Shown piece after piece: positions 8,675 through 17,889 of a stretch of 64,000 bases of DNA. The notes beneath the pieces are model-generated. The model did not search any database and was not told the DNA's origin. It worked only from the letters and a program-made list of their open reading frames with translations. The position numbers and the translations under genes were made by a program. This stretch comes from Cyclobacteriaceae bacterium (GTDB lineage: Bacteria > Bacteroidota > Bacteroidia > Cytophagales > Cyclobacteriaceae). Numbering within the stretch: the first letter of the stretch is position 1; every line of letters starts with the position of its first letter. The stretch lies in assembly GCA_013141055.1 (NCBI GenBank), contig JABFRS010000002.1, positions 372,001 through 436,000 of the forward strand. The letters are read 5' to 3'.

Positions 8675-9466
8675 TTACTTCTTATAGTATTTCATCGCTT
8701 CTGGTATCCAACCTTTCAGGTCTTTGATACGGGTTTCATTAGCAGGGTGAGTAGATAAAAACTCAGGAGGTGCGGCACCGCCACTGGCACTCATGCGTTC
8801 CCAGAATACTGGTGCCTGACTTGGATCATATCCTGCCATGGCAAGGAAGATGATACCCAGGTGATCTGCCTCTGATTCATCCTGACGGCTGAACTTCAGC
8901 ATGCCGATATTAGAACCTGCTCCTACAGCCTGCATCAAAAGTTGCTTTCCTGCTGTTGGGTTTGAACCCATCAATGCGCTGAATGTACTCAGACCAAGTT
9001 GTGACACCATCTGCTGGCTCATACGTTCTCTTCCATGATTGGCGATCGCGTGGGCAACTTCGTGTCCCATGACAATGGCTATTCCGGTTTCATCTTTACA
9101 GATAGGAAGAATGCCTGTATAGAAAGCAACCTTTCCACCGGGCATGCACCATGCATTAACAGTCTTGGGATCTTCAATGAGGTTGAACTCCCAGTCAAAG
9201 CCTGACAATTCATTTGAGAGACCGGCATTTGCCATATATTGTTCAACAGCTCTCTGGATCTTCATCCCTACAGTCCTGATCTGCTGGGTCTTCTGTGCAT
9301 CGTTTGAAAGCGGGCCTTTTGCAATGACAGCTTTATATTCTTCGGCAGCCATTGGAATTATTTCGGAGTTAGATACAAGACTCAACTGCTTGCGACCAGT
9401 AAGTGGTACAGTAGCACAACCGTATGCAATGAGGAGTCCGGTAAAAACGATAAGTAATTTTTTCAT
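8675..9466 (-). CDS. M48-family metalloprotease lipoprotein (BepA/LoiP-like)
   Basis: A 263-aa lipoprotein (signal LLIAYGC, Cys17) with one M48 domain. The zinc-binding HEVAH motif is at 135-139 in VMGHEVAHAIANHGRERM, and the third ligand glutamate is in DESEADHLG. ISxExxE-type features such as NAWCMPGGKVAFYTGIL precede it. No membrane helices or TPR tail are present, so it resembles LoiP more than HtpX or full-length BepA. By family knowledge, these periplasmic proteases clear misassembled outer-membrane proteins. It is monocistronic, with a terminator at its 3' side. Confidence 0.9.
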   Translation of the reverse strand: MKKLLIVFTGLLIAYGCATVPLTGRKQLSLVSNSEIIPMAAEEYKAVIAKGPLSNDAQKTQQIRTVGMKIQRAVEQYMANAGLSNELSGFDWEFNLIEDPKTVNAWCMPGGKVAFYTGILPICKDETGIAIVMGHEVAHAIANHGRERMSQQMVSQLGLSTFSALMGSNPTAGKQLLMQAVGAGSNIGMLKFSRQDESEADHLGIIFLAMAGYDPSQAPVFWERMSASGGAAPPEFLSTHPANETRIKDLKGWIPEAMKYYKK

Positions 9467-9556
9467 GTAGTTGATATAAAGTGTGAAGGTAGAAATACGT
9501 TCTTAAAATAACTGTTAAAAAATGCCATAAATGTGTATTTCAACCTGTTTTGTTGA

Positions 9557-9564
9557 TAACTTTG
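9557..9564 (+). promoter_or_regulatory. Candidate Bacteroidota -7 element before the FAH gene
   Basis: TAACTTTG matches the phylum's TAnnTTTG -7 consensus and lies 22 bp upstream of the ATG at 9586, giving a plausible short leader. No good TTTG -33 box is seen at the expected spacing, so this is tentative. Confidence 0.35.
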
Positions 9565-9585
9565 CTTAAATAATCATGCCAGTCT

Positions 9586-10200
9586 ATGAGAATCTTTGCC
9601 ATCGGTCGTAACTACGTTGAGCACATTCAGGAATTGAATAATGAACGTCCTGATGAACCTGTGATCTTTACCAAGCCTGACACGGCGATTATCAGGAACA
9701 ATGCACCGTTCTATTACCCTGATTTCTCTAAAGATGTGCATCATGAAGTTGAATTAGTGCTGAGGATCTCGAAAGAGGGGAAGAACATTGAAGAGAAATT
9801 TGCCCATAAGTATTATGACGCCATCGGTGTGGGGATTGACTTCACGGCACGGGACTTGCAGTCTAAGCTGAAAGAGAAGGGATTGCCCTGGGACATCGCA
9901 AAAGGCTTTAATGGGTCGGCCCCTATCTCTGACAAGTTTATTCCGGTGTCTGAGTTTAAAGATTTGAAGAATATAAATTTTAAGCTGGAAGTGGATGGAC
10001 AACTCAAGCAGCAGGGAAATACCAGCTTGCTTCTTTTTCCATTCGATTACATTATAGCGTATCTGTCAAAATTTTTTACACTTAAAACCGGAGACTTAAT
10101 TTTTACCGGCACTCCCAAAGGAGTGAGCCCTGTTACGCATGGAAACAAACTATCAGCATATATTGAAAATGAGAAGCTGTTGGAGTTCGAGGTTAAGTAA
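9586..10200 (+). CDS. Fumarylacetoacetate hydrolase-family protein (FAHD1-like acylpyruvase)
   Basis: A 204-aa single-domain FAH protein. Family landmarks are MRIFAIGRNYVEH at the start, VIFTKPDTAI, the metal-binding HHEVELVL segment (about 50-57), GIDFTARDLQ and the closing FTGTPKGVSPV. This short form matches FAHD1/YcgM-type enzymes, which cleave acylpyruvates or decarboxylate oxaloacetate; the substrate is not readable from the sequence. It differs from the longer FAH protein of the fucose cluster at 29.7 kb. The 3' end overlaps the proposed start of the M23 gene by 32 bp, suggesting translational coupling. Confidence 0.85.
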   Translation: MRIFAIGRNYVEHIQELNNERPDEPVIFTKPDTAIIRNNAPFYYPDFSKDVHHEVELVLRISKEGKNIEEKFAHKYYDAIGVGIDFTARDLQSKLKEKGLPWDIAKGFNGSAPISDKFIPVSEFKDLKNINFKLEVDGQLKQQGNTSLLLFPFDYIIAYLSKFFTLKTGDLIFTGTPKGVSPVTHGNKLSAYIENEKLLEFEVK

Positions 10201-12091
10201 GGCAATCCTACTATTATTATTTCCTTACGCCGTCTCAGCTCAATTCAGTGAACCCGATGCATCCCTGCCAAAGAATGCCGGAATAGGTAACTACCTCTTT
10301 CCTATTAATCCCGGTCGACCCAACCAGCTTGCTGGAACGATGGGTGAATTACGAAACACACACTTTCATGGTGGTATTGATATCAGGACTGATAATCAGA
10401 TTGGAGTGCCTGTTCTTGCCACTCAGGATGGATACATTTCAAGAGCATCCGTCGGTACAGCAGGTTATGGAAGAGTGCTCTACCTCTCTCATCCTGATGG
10501 AAAGACATCTGTCTATGGACACCTTGACCGCTATAAGGGAAAGATTGCGAAGTATGTCAAGGAAGAACAGTATCGACGTAAGACGTTTGAGATTGATCTT
10601 TTATTAAGTCCTGAAGAGTTTCCGGTCAAGAGAGGTGATACGATTGCTTTATCAGGAAACACCGGCGGATCGTCCGGCCCTCACCTTCACTTTGAAATCA
10701 GGGATGGCAATTATGTATTGAATCCATTGAAGTTTGGTTTTACAGAGATCAAGGACAACATCGCTCCCACTGCACAAAAGATTGCCCTTCGCACACTGGA
10801 TATTAATTCACGCATCAACGATCAGTTTGGACGATTTGAATTCACGTTGGTAAAAAAGTCAGCAAGTGAATATGTATTGCCTATCCCCATCCTCGCTACC
10901 GGACGCATTGGGGTTGAACTGCTGGCAGAAGATCGCATGGATGATTCACCAGCACGCTGTGGCATCAATTACATTGAAATGTTTGCCGATAGTCAGAAAG
11001 TCTTTACCCAACACATTGAGCGGGTGGATCTCGAGGAGACGCGCGGTATTCTTGCCGTTGTTGACTTCAAGACAATGGAGATCAGGGGAAAACGATTCAA
11101 CAAACTTTATATTGATGATGGAAATCGTCTGGACTTTTACAAAAATGCAAGAGAAGGAATTATCACTGTCAAAGATTCTGACCGAAGCATCCGCATATTA
11201 TTAAGAGATGAGTCGGGCAATAAGAGTAACGCACGTTTCCAGCTTAAGAACAATCCAATGGACACGGAAATGCTTCTTCCTGCAAAGAAGGTCATTGGCA
11301 TAGAATCAGATCTGTTTGAAAACTCATTGATTGTATCATCCTCGTTTTGCAGCGATTCAGACAAGCTCACCATTTTTTCAAATGGCAAGGCGACGGAAGT
11401 ACCCTTCAATTATGCCTCCATCACACAAAGAGTTTATCTTATTGATCTCCGAAAAAGTCAACCCGATTCTGTAAAGACCTGCCGTGGAAGTCTTGTCTTT
11501 CATTTTAAGGACATTGTTCCATCTACTACGATCTATACATATTACAGCGACTGGGCTGATGTTCGCTTTCCTGAAAATTCACTTTATGATACATTGTATC
11601 TTAATACCAATCACCGGGCTGAAAACAAAAAAGAATCATTTGTAATCGGGCAACGTACCATTCCCTTACACAAGAACGTACTGGTTACATTAAAGCCCGA
11701 CTTTCAATTGACTCCATCCAAAGATCTGGCAGTGTATAGGCGTGAAGGCAATAGCGCCTCTTACCTGGGCGGCGAATGGGCCGGCAGTAAAGTAAGATTC
11801 AGCACGCGGGAACTTGGTGAGTTTGTTTTTCTGAGAGATACTGTTCCTCCAGTGATTACCAAAGTCAGGATTGACAATCAATCTGCAAGGCTAAGAATAC
11901 GTGACGGACTTTCCGGCATCTCTTATTATGAAGCAAACATTAATGGGCAATGGTTATTAATGATCTATGATTATAAAACCGGCATTCTTCAATCTGATCG
12001 TCTGGATCTGAAACAACCATTAAAAGGAGATTTTGAATTGAAAGTTGTTGACCGTGCAGGCAACGAGCGTATATTTAAACAAAAAATCTAA
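10169..12091 (+). CDS. Secreted M23 family metallopeptidase with a long beta-rich C-terminal region
   Basis: A 640-aa exported protein. I chose the ATG at 10169 because it puts a signal peptide (SKAILLLLFPYAVSAQ) at the N-terminus; an ATG at 10139 would add ten residues in front. The LytM/M23 domain spans about 35-195: HFHGGID (metal His67 and Asp71), YGHLD, and PHLHFE (about 171-176). All ligands are present, so it should cleave peptidoglycan cross-links. About 430 further residues look like beta-sandwich modules, of a kind seen in other Bacteroidota members of this family, possibly for cell-wall or envelope binding. It overlaps the preceding gene by 32 bp. Confidence 0.87.
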   Translation: MRSCWSSRLSKAILLLLFPYAVSAQFSEPDASLPKNAGIGNYLFPINPGRPNQLAGTMGELRNTHFHGGIDIRTDNQIGVPVLATQDGYISRASVGTAGYGRVLYLSHPDGKTSVYGHLDRYKGKIAKYVKEEQYRRKTFEIDLLLSPEEFPVKRGDTIALSGNTGGSSGPHLHFEIRDGNYVLNPLKFGFTEIKDNIAPTAQKIALRTLDINSRINDQFGRFEFTLVKKSASEYVLPIPILATGRIGVELLAEDRMDDSPARCGINYIEMFADSQKVFTQHIERVDLEETRGILAVVDFKTMEIRGKRFNKLYIDDGNRLDFYKNAREGIITVKDSDRSIRILLRDESGNKSNARFQLKNNPMDTEMLLPAKKVIGIESDLFENSLIVSSSFCSDSDKLTIFSNGKATEVPFNYASITQRVYLIDLRKSQPDSVKTCRGSLVFHFKDIVPSTTIYTYYSDWADVRFPENSLYDTLYLNTNHRAENKKESFVIGQRTIPLHKNVLVTLKPDFQLTPSKDLAVYRREGNSASYLGGEWAGSKVRFSTRELGEFVFLRDTVPPVITKVRIDNQSARLRIRDGLSGISYYEANINGQWLLMIYDYKTGILQSDRLDLKQPLKGDFELKVVDRAGNERIFKQKI

Positions 12092-12095
12092 CATC

Positions 12096-12602
12096 ATGGC
12101 ACTCAGCGTTGGCACCAAAGCACCTGACTTTAAAACTACTGATCAGGACGGTAAGGAGATTACAATGTCAGGACTCAAGGGCAAGAAGATCGTATTATAC
12201 TTCTACCCAAAAGATATGACACCTGGATGCACGGCTGAATCTTGCAGCCTGCGTGATAATTATTCTGCTTTAAAGAAAGCAGGGTATGAAGTTTTTGGAA
12301 TCAGTTCTGACAACGAGAAGTCCCACAGGAAGTTTATTGAAAAGGAGAAGCTTCCCTTCAGCCTCCTTGCCGATGTTGATAAATCTGTTCACGCGAAGTA
12401 TGAAACCTGGGTTGAAAAATCAATGTATGGACGAAAGTACATGGGCACTGCACGTTTTACCTACATCATTGATGAGAAGGGAGTTATTAAAGAGGTCATT
12501 GAGAAAGTAGATACTAAAAATCACGCAGCTCAGATTCTTGGCGGCGGATCTCCTGCCAAGGTAGTAGCTAAGAAAGCAGCCCCAAAGAAAGCTAAGAAGT
12601 AA
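12096..12602 (+). CDS. bcp: Peroxiredoxin (Bcp/PrxQ type) with a lysine/alanine-rich C-terminal tail
   Basis: Starts at ATG 12096, four bases after the M23 stop; the longer frame from 12045 would only overlap M23. The 168-aa product is a thiol peroxidase that reduces hydroperoxides using thioredoxin. YFYPKDMTPGCTAESCSLRD holds the peroxidatic Cys45 and a second Cys50, the PrxQ spacing. The domain ends at about residue 148. The last 20 residues, including PAKVVAKKAAPKKAKK, are an added basic tail not part of the peroxiredoxin fold. Similar tails occur on topoisomerase I and aconitase in this window. Confidence 0.9.
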   Translation: MALSVGTKAPDFKTTDQDGKEITMSGLKGKKIVLYFYPKDMTPGCTAESCSLRDNYSALKKAGYEVFGISSDNEKSHRKFIEKEKLPFSLLADVDKSVHAKYETWVEKSMYGRKYMGTARFTYIIDEKGVIKEVIEKVDTKNHAAQILGGGSPAKVVAKKAAPKKAKK

Positions 12603-13177
12603 AGTTTTCGTCCCGGTTTCCGGTAGATGATTGCTGAGCTTAGCCTATGGATTTGCCATATGGTCCAGGAAGACATTTCAGAGAGTTATCAGAGCCGTAC
12701 TAGGTTCGAACTATGTTCCAACTAGGTTCCAACTAGATTCCGACTATGTTCTTACTAGGTTCTTACTAGGTTCCGACTATGTTCTTACTATGTTCCAGCT
12801 ATGTCAGAGAGAAAGGGCTGTATGGCAATTTCAGGCCAAAATCGATGAATAGTAAGACCCTCTACTTATAACTTAAAGGAAGTAATGAAGGTTGCTAAAA
12901 AAGGAAAAAAATTCAGTCTCTGAACCCGATGCTCAGATCCATCCGAGGCTTAACGCAATCCACGGTATGGCCGCAAGTGTAACAGTGATGGCAGTCCAGA
13001 TTAACAGTTTACGATTGGAACGTTTCATAGAGATAGCGTACAATGAACTGCAACGTCAATCTATTATCAGAGTTGCGGGATAAGTTCCCCTTTAACGATT
13101 CATTAACATCTTTTAACAAAACTCAGCCACTTTACGGTAGTCTCTGAATTCTCTATATTCCCTCATCAAATTAATTT
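12603..13177. other. 575-bp intergenic region with a tandem array and no convincing gene
   Basis: The left third carries the 11-bp array described separately. A 63-codon frame from TTG 12892 to 13083 has no recognisable domain, and the nearby ATG at 12885 opens a frame that stops after 12 codons. I do not call a gene. The 90 bp before 13178 are AT-rich and probably hold the creatininase promoter. Confidence 0.6.
12699..12797. repeat. Nine tandem 11-bp units, consensus ACTA(G/T)GTTCNN
   Basis: Nine consecutive units of exactly 11 bp and no indels. ACTA (positions 1-4) and TTC (7-9) are the same in all nine units. Position 5 alternates G/T, position 6 is G except in one unit, and positions 10-11 vary. 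A diverged tenth unit starts at 12798. The 11-bp period is close to one helical turn. The array lies between bcp and the creatininase gene, outside any credible coding sequence. Confidence 0.95.
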
Positions 13178-14227
13178 ATGAAGCCTACCCTGATCATTAT
13201 CCTGTTGCTTTCATCCTTAAATCTTGCGGCACAGAAAGCAATCTACGTTGAGATGCTTCCCTGGACAGAAGCCAGAAAGATGCTGACCGATACCACCATC
13301 GTTGTAATTCCGCTGGGTGCTGAATCAAAAGAACATGGACCTCATCTTCAACTGCGAAATGACTGGCTCATTGCAGAGTATCTGAAAAAACGCATTGCAA
13401 AAGATCAATCGGTGGTCATCTACCCTACTATCAATTATCATTATTATCCATCGTTTCTTGAATATGCAGGATCTACATCCTTAAGACTGGAGACTGCCTA
13501 CTCTACTCTCGTTGACATATGTCGTGCAATCTCTGAGCATGGACCGAAAAAGATCTATATTCTGAATACAGGTGTATCCACTCTTGTTCCCCTTAGGATT
13601 GCAAAAGAAATTCTGGCACAGCAGGGAATACAGATGACCTATACAGATATCCTGAATGTTGCTGGCGAAGCAGAGAAGAAGATAAAAAAACAAAGCGCCG
13701 GCACCCATGCTGACGAGATTGAAACATCCATGATGTTGTACATCGCGCCTGAAACCGTGAATATGAGTCTTGCAGCAAAGGATATTCCAGTTAACGATGG
13801 ACCAGGACCATTGACATTGAATTCCAATAATCCCAATGGAAGGTATTCTCCTACGGGAATCTATGGAGATGCAACACTTGCTACAAAGGAGAAAGGAAAA
13901 GTGGTAATTGAAGCGATGGTCAATGGAATCAATGCCGAGATCCATTCATTGCGAAAAGCAGCGTCGATTAAGTCACCTGTCTATAATGATCTCCAATTCT
14001 ATTCAGGTCAGTATTCTATTTCAAAAGATGAATCAATCACGATCTCAATGGAAAATGGTATCCTTATCTTTGAAAGAAAAGGAATCAGGAAGTTTCCCTT
14101 GCTCCAGCAATCCCAGACATCATTCACCATCGGCGAACGTGGCAGGATTGTTTTCTTTAATGATGGATCCAATATACTTTGCTATCTCAACTGGGACGGC
14201 ATAGACTTTCTTGGAAAGAAGTCCTGA
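13178..14227 (+). CDS. Exported creatininase-family amidohydrolase
   Basis: A 349-aa protein with a signal peptide (1-18, LLLSSLNLAAQ). The creatininase domain covers about 25-265. Metal-ligand motifs are visible: PLGAESKEHGPHL (Glu49 to His56 area), D62 in LRNDW, and GTHADEIETS (His and Glu near 172-178). The last 75 residues form a small beta-rich domain of the type often appended to secreted hydrolases. Members hydrolyse cyclic or linear amides such as creatinine or formamides; the substrate here is unknown. It heads a run of three exported hydrolase genes on one strand. Confidence 0.85.
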   Translation: MKPTLIIILLLSSLNLAAQKAIYVEMLPWTEARKMLTDTTIVVIPLGAESKEHGPHLQLRNDWLIAEYLKKRIAKDQSVVIYPTINYHYYPSFLEYAGSTSLRLETAYSTLVDICRAISEHGPKKIYILNTGVSTLVPLRIAKEILAQQGIQMTYTDILNVAGEAEKKIKKQSAGTHADEIETSMMLYIAPETVNMSLAAKDIPVNDGPGPLTLNSNNPNGRYSPTGIYGDATLATKEKGKVVIEAMVNGINAEIHSLRKAASIKSPVYNDLQFYSGQYSISKDESITISMENGILIFERKGIRKFPLLQQSQTSFTIGERGRIVFFNDGSNILCYLNWDGIDFLGKKS

Positions 14228-14318
14228 TCTATTCTAAAATGAGATGAATACTATTCCACTAATGGTATTCTTTAATCTGCAACTCTCTGCTATCTTGTAG
14301 GTACCTAAAATCCAATCC

Positions 14319-16553
14319 ATGAAGAAATTATCCATCCTCTTGTTTGTTCTGTTCCTGGCGTATCAGGGTTCAGCTCAAAAAGCAATTACAGGTTTTCCAA
14401 AGGAAACAACCGATACCGAACTTAAGCTTGAGCAAAAATTCGACAGCTATCTTACCGCTGGCAATCTTGACCAATGGATGAAAAAGATGGCAGCCCGTCC
14501 TCACCATGTTGGATCTCCTTATGGAAAAGTCAATGCTGAATTCATTCGGGATATGTTCCGTAGCTGGGGATGGGAGGCAGAAATTGAAACCTATAAAGTT
14601 CTCTTCCCCACCCCCAAAGTCAGAATACTGGAGATGGTTAGTCCTACAAAATTTGTTGCCAGAATTGCTGAATCAACTTTAAAGCAGGATGCAACTTCAG
14701 GTCAGACAAGCGAACAACTTCCTGTTTACAATGCATGGTCTGCTGATGGTGATGTTACCGGAGAACTTGTATTTGTTAATTATGGAGTACCTGCCGATTA
14801 CGAACAACTGGAACGTCTTGGAATTGATGTGAAAGGAAAGATCGTCATAGCTAAATATGGCGGCTCCTGGAGAGGTATTAAACCCAAAGTAGCACAGGAA
14901 CATGGTGCGATCGGTTGCCTTATATATTCCGATCCACATGAGGATGGTTATGCAGAAGGTGATGTGTATCCAAAGGGCGCTTACCGTCCAAGTGATGGAG
15001 CACAGCGGGGTTCTGTGTTGGATATGCCTGTCTATCCCGGTGACCCGTTGACTCCTAACATTGGTGCAACGGCTGATGCCAAACGCCTTAAACAAAGCGA
15101 AGCACTCAACCTGATTAAAATTCCGGTTATGCCAATCTCTTATGGTGATGCGCAGCCATTGCTTGCCGCATTAACCGGTCCTGTCGCTCCAGAAAAATGG
15201 AGAGGCAGCTTGCCTATTACTTATCATGTTGGTCCTGGCCCTGCCAAGGTTCATCTCAAGCTTCAATTCGACTGGAAGCTGGTGGATTGCTTGAATGTCA
15301 TTGCGAAAATCAAAGGAAGTGAATTCCCGGATGAATGGGTTATTAGAGGAAATCATCATGATGGTTGGGTAAATGGAGCCAATGATCCTATCAGTGGTAT
15401 GGTAGCAGAGATGGAAGAAGCACGTGCTATTGGCGAAATGGTTAAAGCAGGCTGGAAGCCAAAGCGTACTATAGTTTATTGTGCATGGGATGGAGAAGAG
15501 CCAGGATTGATCGGTTCTACAGAGTGGGTTGAACATCATGCAACAGAGCTTCAGCAAAAAGCAGTGGCCTATATCAACACCGATGGAAATGGAAGGGGAT
15601 TTTTATTTATGCAGGGTTCCCATACTCTTGAAAAGATGATGAATGAGATTGCCGGCGAAGTAACTGATCCTCAAACAGGAGTCAGCGTTCTTGAAAGAAG
15701 CCGCTCCTATTTTGTTACCACAGCTTCCTCTGCAAAGTCGAAGAAAGAGATGATGGCAAAATCAACCGTTGCGATTGATGCCCTTGGCTCAGGCTCAGAT
15801 TTCTCTCCTTTCATTCAGCACCTTGGGATTCCATCGTTGAATATTGGATTTGGAGGAGAAGATGGTGCAGGGGTTTATCACTCTATCTATGATTCATATG
15901 ATCACTACAAGAGATTCGGTGATCCTAAATTTGAATATGGCATTGCTTTGGCGAAAACAGTAGGCAGAGCCACTTTGCGTTTTTCGGAAGCAACTGTATT
16001 ACCGTTTGACTTCATAGGGTTTCACAAAACTGTTAATCAGTATTTGACGGAAGTCACTGACCTAATCAACAATGTCAGGGAAACAACGGAAGTTGAAAAT
16101 CAAATCATCAAGGAGAAAAGATATGTTCAAGCGGCAGATCCAATGTTAAAATACTCTGCACCCGTTGCAAAGGAGGCAGTTCCATTCATTAGTTTTGCCA
16201 GTCTGCAAAATGCATTGAGTACGTTGGAGAAAAGCACAACCAATTTTGCTGATCTCTATGCTGCAAATCCCAAGCACAATACCAACCTCACAAAACTCAA
16301 TCAACTATTGTATCAGGCAGAGCAAAAGTTACTTTCCACCAACGGCCTTCCACGGAGACCATGGTATAGGCACAGCATCTATGCTCCTGGATTCTATACA
16401 GGGTATGGCGTAAAGACACTCCCGGGAGTACGTGAAGCGATTGAGCAGCGTGACTGGAAAGAAGCACAAGAGCAGATTGAAGTTGTTGCAAAGACTCTTC
16501 TTGAATACTCTGCGCAGGTGGATGCCGCATCAAAAATCCTAATGCTCCGCTGA
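14319..16553 (+). CDS. Secreted M28 peptidase of the glutamate carboxypeptidase II type
   Basis: A 744-aa protein with a signal peptide (LFVLFLAYQGSAQ). It has the full GCPII architecture: a PA insert (about 130-290), the M28 zinc-peptidase domain, and a transferrin-receptor-like dimerisation domain at the C-terminus. Di-zinc motifs are HHDGW (His346/347), GANDP (Asp356), DGEEPGLIGSTEW (Glu393/394) and YHSIYDSYDHYKRF. All residues needed for activity appear present. It probably removes C-terminal acidic residues from peptides in the periplasm. It lies 92 bp after the creatininase gene and 17 bp before the amidohydrolase gene. Confidence 0.92.
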   Translation: MKKLSILLFVLFLAYQGSAQKAITGFPKETTDTELKLEQKFDSYLTAGNLDQWMKKMAARPHHVGSPYGKVNAEFIRDMFRSWGWEAEIETYKVLFPTPKVRILEMVSPTKFVARIAESTLKQDATSGQTSEQLPVYNAWSADGDVTGELVFVNYGVPADYEQLERLGIDVKGKIVIAKYGGSWRGIKPKVAQEHGAIGCLIYSDPHEDGYAEGDVYPKGAYRPSDGAQRGSVLDMPVYPGDPLTPNIGATADAKRLKQSEALNLIKIPVMPISYGDAQPLLAALTGPVAPEKWRGSLPITYHVGPGPAKVHLKLQFDWKLVDCLNVIAKIKGSEFPDEWVIRGNHHDGWVNGANDPISGMVAEMEEARAIGEMVKAGWKPKRTIVYCAWDGEEPGLIGSTEWVEHHATELQQKAVAYINTDGNGRGFLFMQGSHTLEKMMNEIAGEVTDPQTGVSVLERSRSYFVTTASSAKSKKEMMAKSTVAIDALGSGSDFSPFIQHLGIPSLNIGFGGEDGAGVYHSIYDSYDHYKRFGDPKFEYGIALAKTVGRATLRFSEATVLPFDFIGFHKTVNQYLTEVTDLINNVRETTEVENQIIKEKRYVQAADPMLKYSAPVAKEAVPFISFASLQNALSTLEKSTTNFADLYAANPKHNTNLTKLNQLLYQAEQKLLSTNGLPRRPWYRHSIYAPGFYTGYGVKTLPGVREAIEQRDWKEAQEQIEVVAKTLLEYSAQVDAASKILMLR

Positions 16554-16569
16554 TCTTAGAACACAAAAC

Positions 16570-17793
16570 ATGAGAATAATTCTTTCCATCATACTTGCGC
16601 TATCCCTGCAATTATCTCAGGCACAACTCCCTCAGAAGAGCTATGCCTTAACGAATGTGAATCTTTTCAATGGAGTTGATAATAAGATCACGCCAAACGT
16701 CATCATTTTTATTAAGGATAAAAAGATAGAGCGCATTGGAAAGACAGGAGATGTTATTGGTAAGGAATATGAGATCGTGGATTGCATGGGAAATTATGCA
16801 GCTCCCGGAATGATTGATGCGCATACTCACATCAGCACGTTGGAATCCGCAAAGCGTGCACTGCTTTCCGGTGTCACTACTGTTCGAAGTGCTGGTGTAT
16901 CGTCCTTTGAAGATGTTGCGATTCGAGAACTGGCGAAGTCAGGAAGAATTGCAGGACCCGATATCATTCCTGCCGGAGTCTTTATACGTCCCACGATCGA
17001 TGATGATGTATTGGCTGATCCTAGACTCGTGAGTCTTCTTTCTGGTGTAAGCACTGATGAGGAGTTGAAGCTATTAGTGAATGTGAATATTGATCGTGGT
17101 GCTGAAGTAATAAAAACCAGAAGTACTGAACGCGCCGGTCTGCCAGAAACAGATCCACGTCAACAATCATACACGCAGCATCAGGTTAAAATAATTGTGG
17201 ATGAAGCAGCAAAGCGTAAAGTCCCCGTCATGGTTCATGCTCACGGGGATGAAGGTGCGCGTGCTGCTGTCCTTGCGGGAGCAAAGAGCATTGAACATGC
17301 AAGTTTTCTAACGGAGCAGACATTACTATTGATGAAAGAGAAAGGAACGTTCCTGGTCCCTACCTTCATCACACTGGAAGATCTTACTACACCTGGTGGT
17401 GATTTCTCAAGTGCCGCACTGGAGCTCCGCGGAAAATTTATGTTACCTTCTGCTGAGAAGGTTTTCAGAAAAGCTCATTCGCTTGGCGTGAAGATCGCAA
17501 CGGGTGCAGATAATTTCTATTCATCCACCAGCACCAGTCGCATATCATTGGAAGCAGAACATTTTGTAAGAATGGGGATGACCAATTTTGAAGCACTGCA
17601 GTCAGCAACGGTTGTCAGCGCAGACCTGATAGGACTCTCCTCCAGGACCGGAAGAATTGTTCCCGGATATGAAGCAGATATTATTATTCTCCCTGCTAAT
17701 CCGCTTGAGGATATCAAAGCGCTTCAGGATGTACTGATCATTGTGAGCAACGGATATCTGCCATTGAAAAGACTTCCGTTTGGAAAGGAATAA
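16570..17793 (+). CDS. Exported metal-dependent amidohydrolase (imidazolonepropionase/prolidase-like)
   Basis: A 407-aa protein with a signal peptide (1-19, LALSLQLSQAQ). Amidohydrolase motifs are GMIDAHTHIST (His85 and His87), MVHAHGDEGA, SIEHASFL and the metal aspartate in ATGADNF. The C-terminal strand segment G(Y)EADIIIL returns to the small beta domain, as in this superfamily. Such secreted members cleave dipeptides or cyclic amides. With only 17 bp between it and the M28 gene, the two are probably co-transcribed, consistent with a role in peptide breakdown. Confidence 0.88.
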   Translation: MRIILSIILALSLQLSQAQLPQKSYALTNVNLFNGVDNKITPNVIIFIKDKKIERIGKTGDVIGKEYEIVDCMGNYAAPGMIDAHTHISTLESAKRALLSGVTTVRSAGVSSFEDVAIRELAKSGRIAGPDIIPAGVFIRPTIDDDVLADPRLVSLLSGVSTDEELKLLVNVNIDRGAEVIKTRSTERAGLPETDPRQQSYTQHQVKIIVDEAAKRKVPVMVHAHGDEGARAAVLAGAKSIEHASFLTEQTLLLMKEKGTFLVPTFITLEDLTTPGGDFSSAALELRGKFMLPSAEKVFRKAHSLGVKIATGADNFYSSTSTSRISLEAEHFVRMGMTNFEALQSATVVSADLIGLSSRTGRIVPGYEADIIILPANPLEDIKALQDVLIIVSNGYLPLKRLPFGKE

Positions 17794-17889
17794 ATTTCAA
17801 ACCAATGGTCAGGCAGTCCGATCAAAAGAATTCCTCATTTTTCAAATTTCATTCTTCATTTGATTTACCTTTGAGATTCAATTTTTGAA

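Noticed and set aside
10139..10168. Longer N-terminus for the M23 peptidase (METNYQHILK)
   Set aside because: It lies inside the FAH gene and would push the signal peptide ten residues inward; the ATG at 10169 gives a standard signal peptide.
12700..12712. GGTTCGAAC resembling a tRNA T-loop
   Set aside because: It is one variant of the 11-bp unit. No stems of a tRNA surround it.
12699..12797. CRISPR array
   Set aside because: Units are 11 bp without spacers, and no cas genes are present. The same holds for the array at 60358-60737.
12631..12852. A 73-codon open frame across the first 11-bp array, with an 11-residue repeat (DSDYVLTRFLL-like)
   Set aside because: Three 11-bp units make 33 bp, so any stop-free phase yields an 11-residue repeat. 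The start is TTG and the non-array ends match nothing.
12892..13083. Small 63-aa protein gene
   Set aside because: TTG start, no recognised motif, no clear coding signature. The nearby ATG frame stops after 12 codons.
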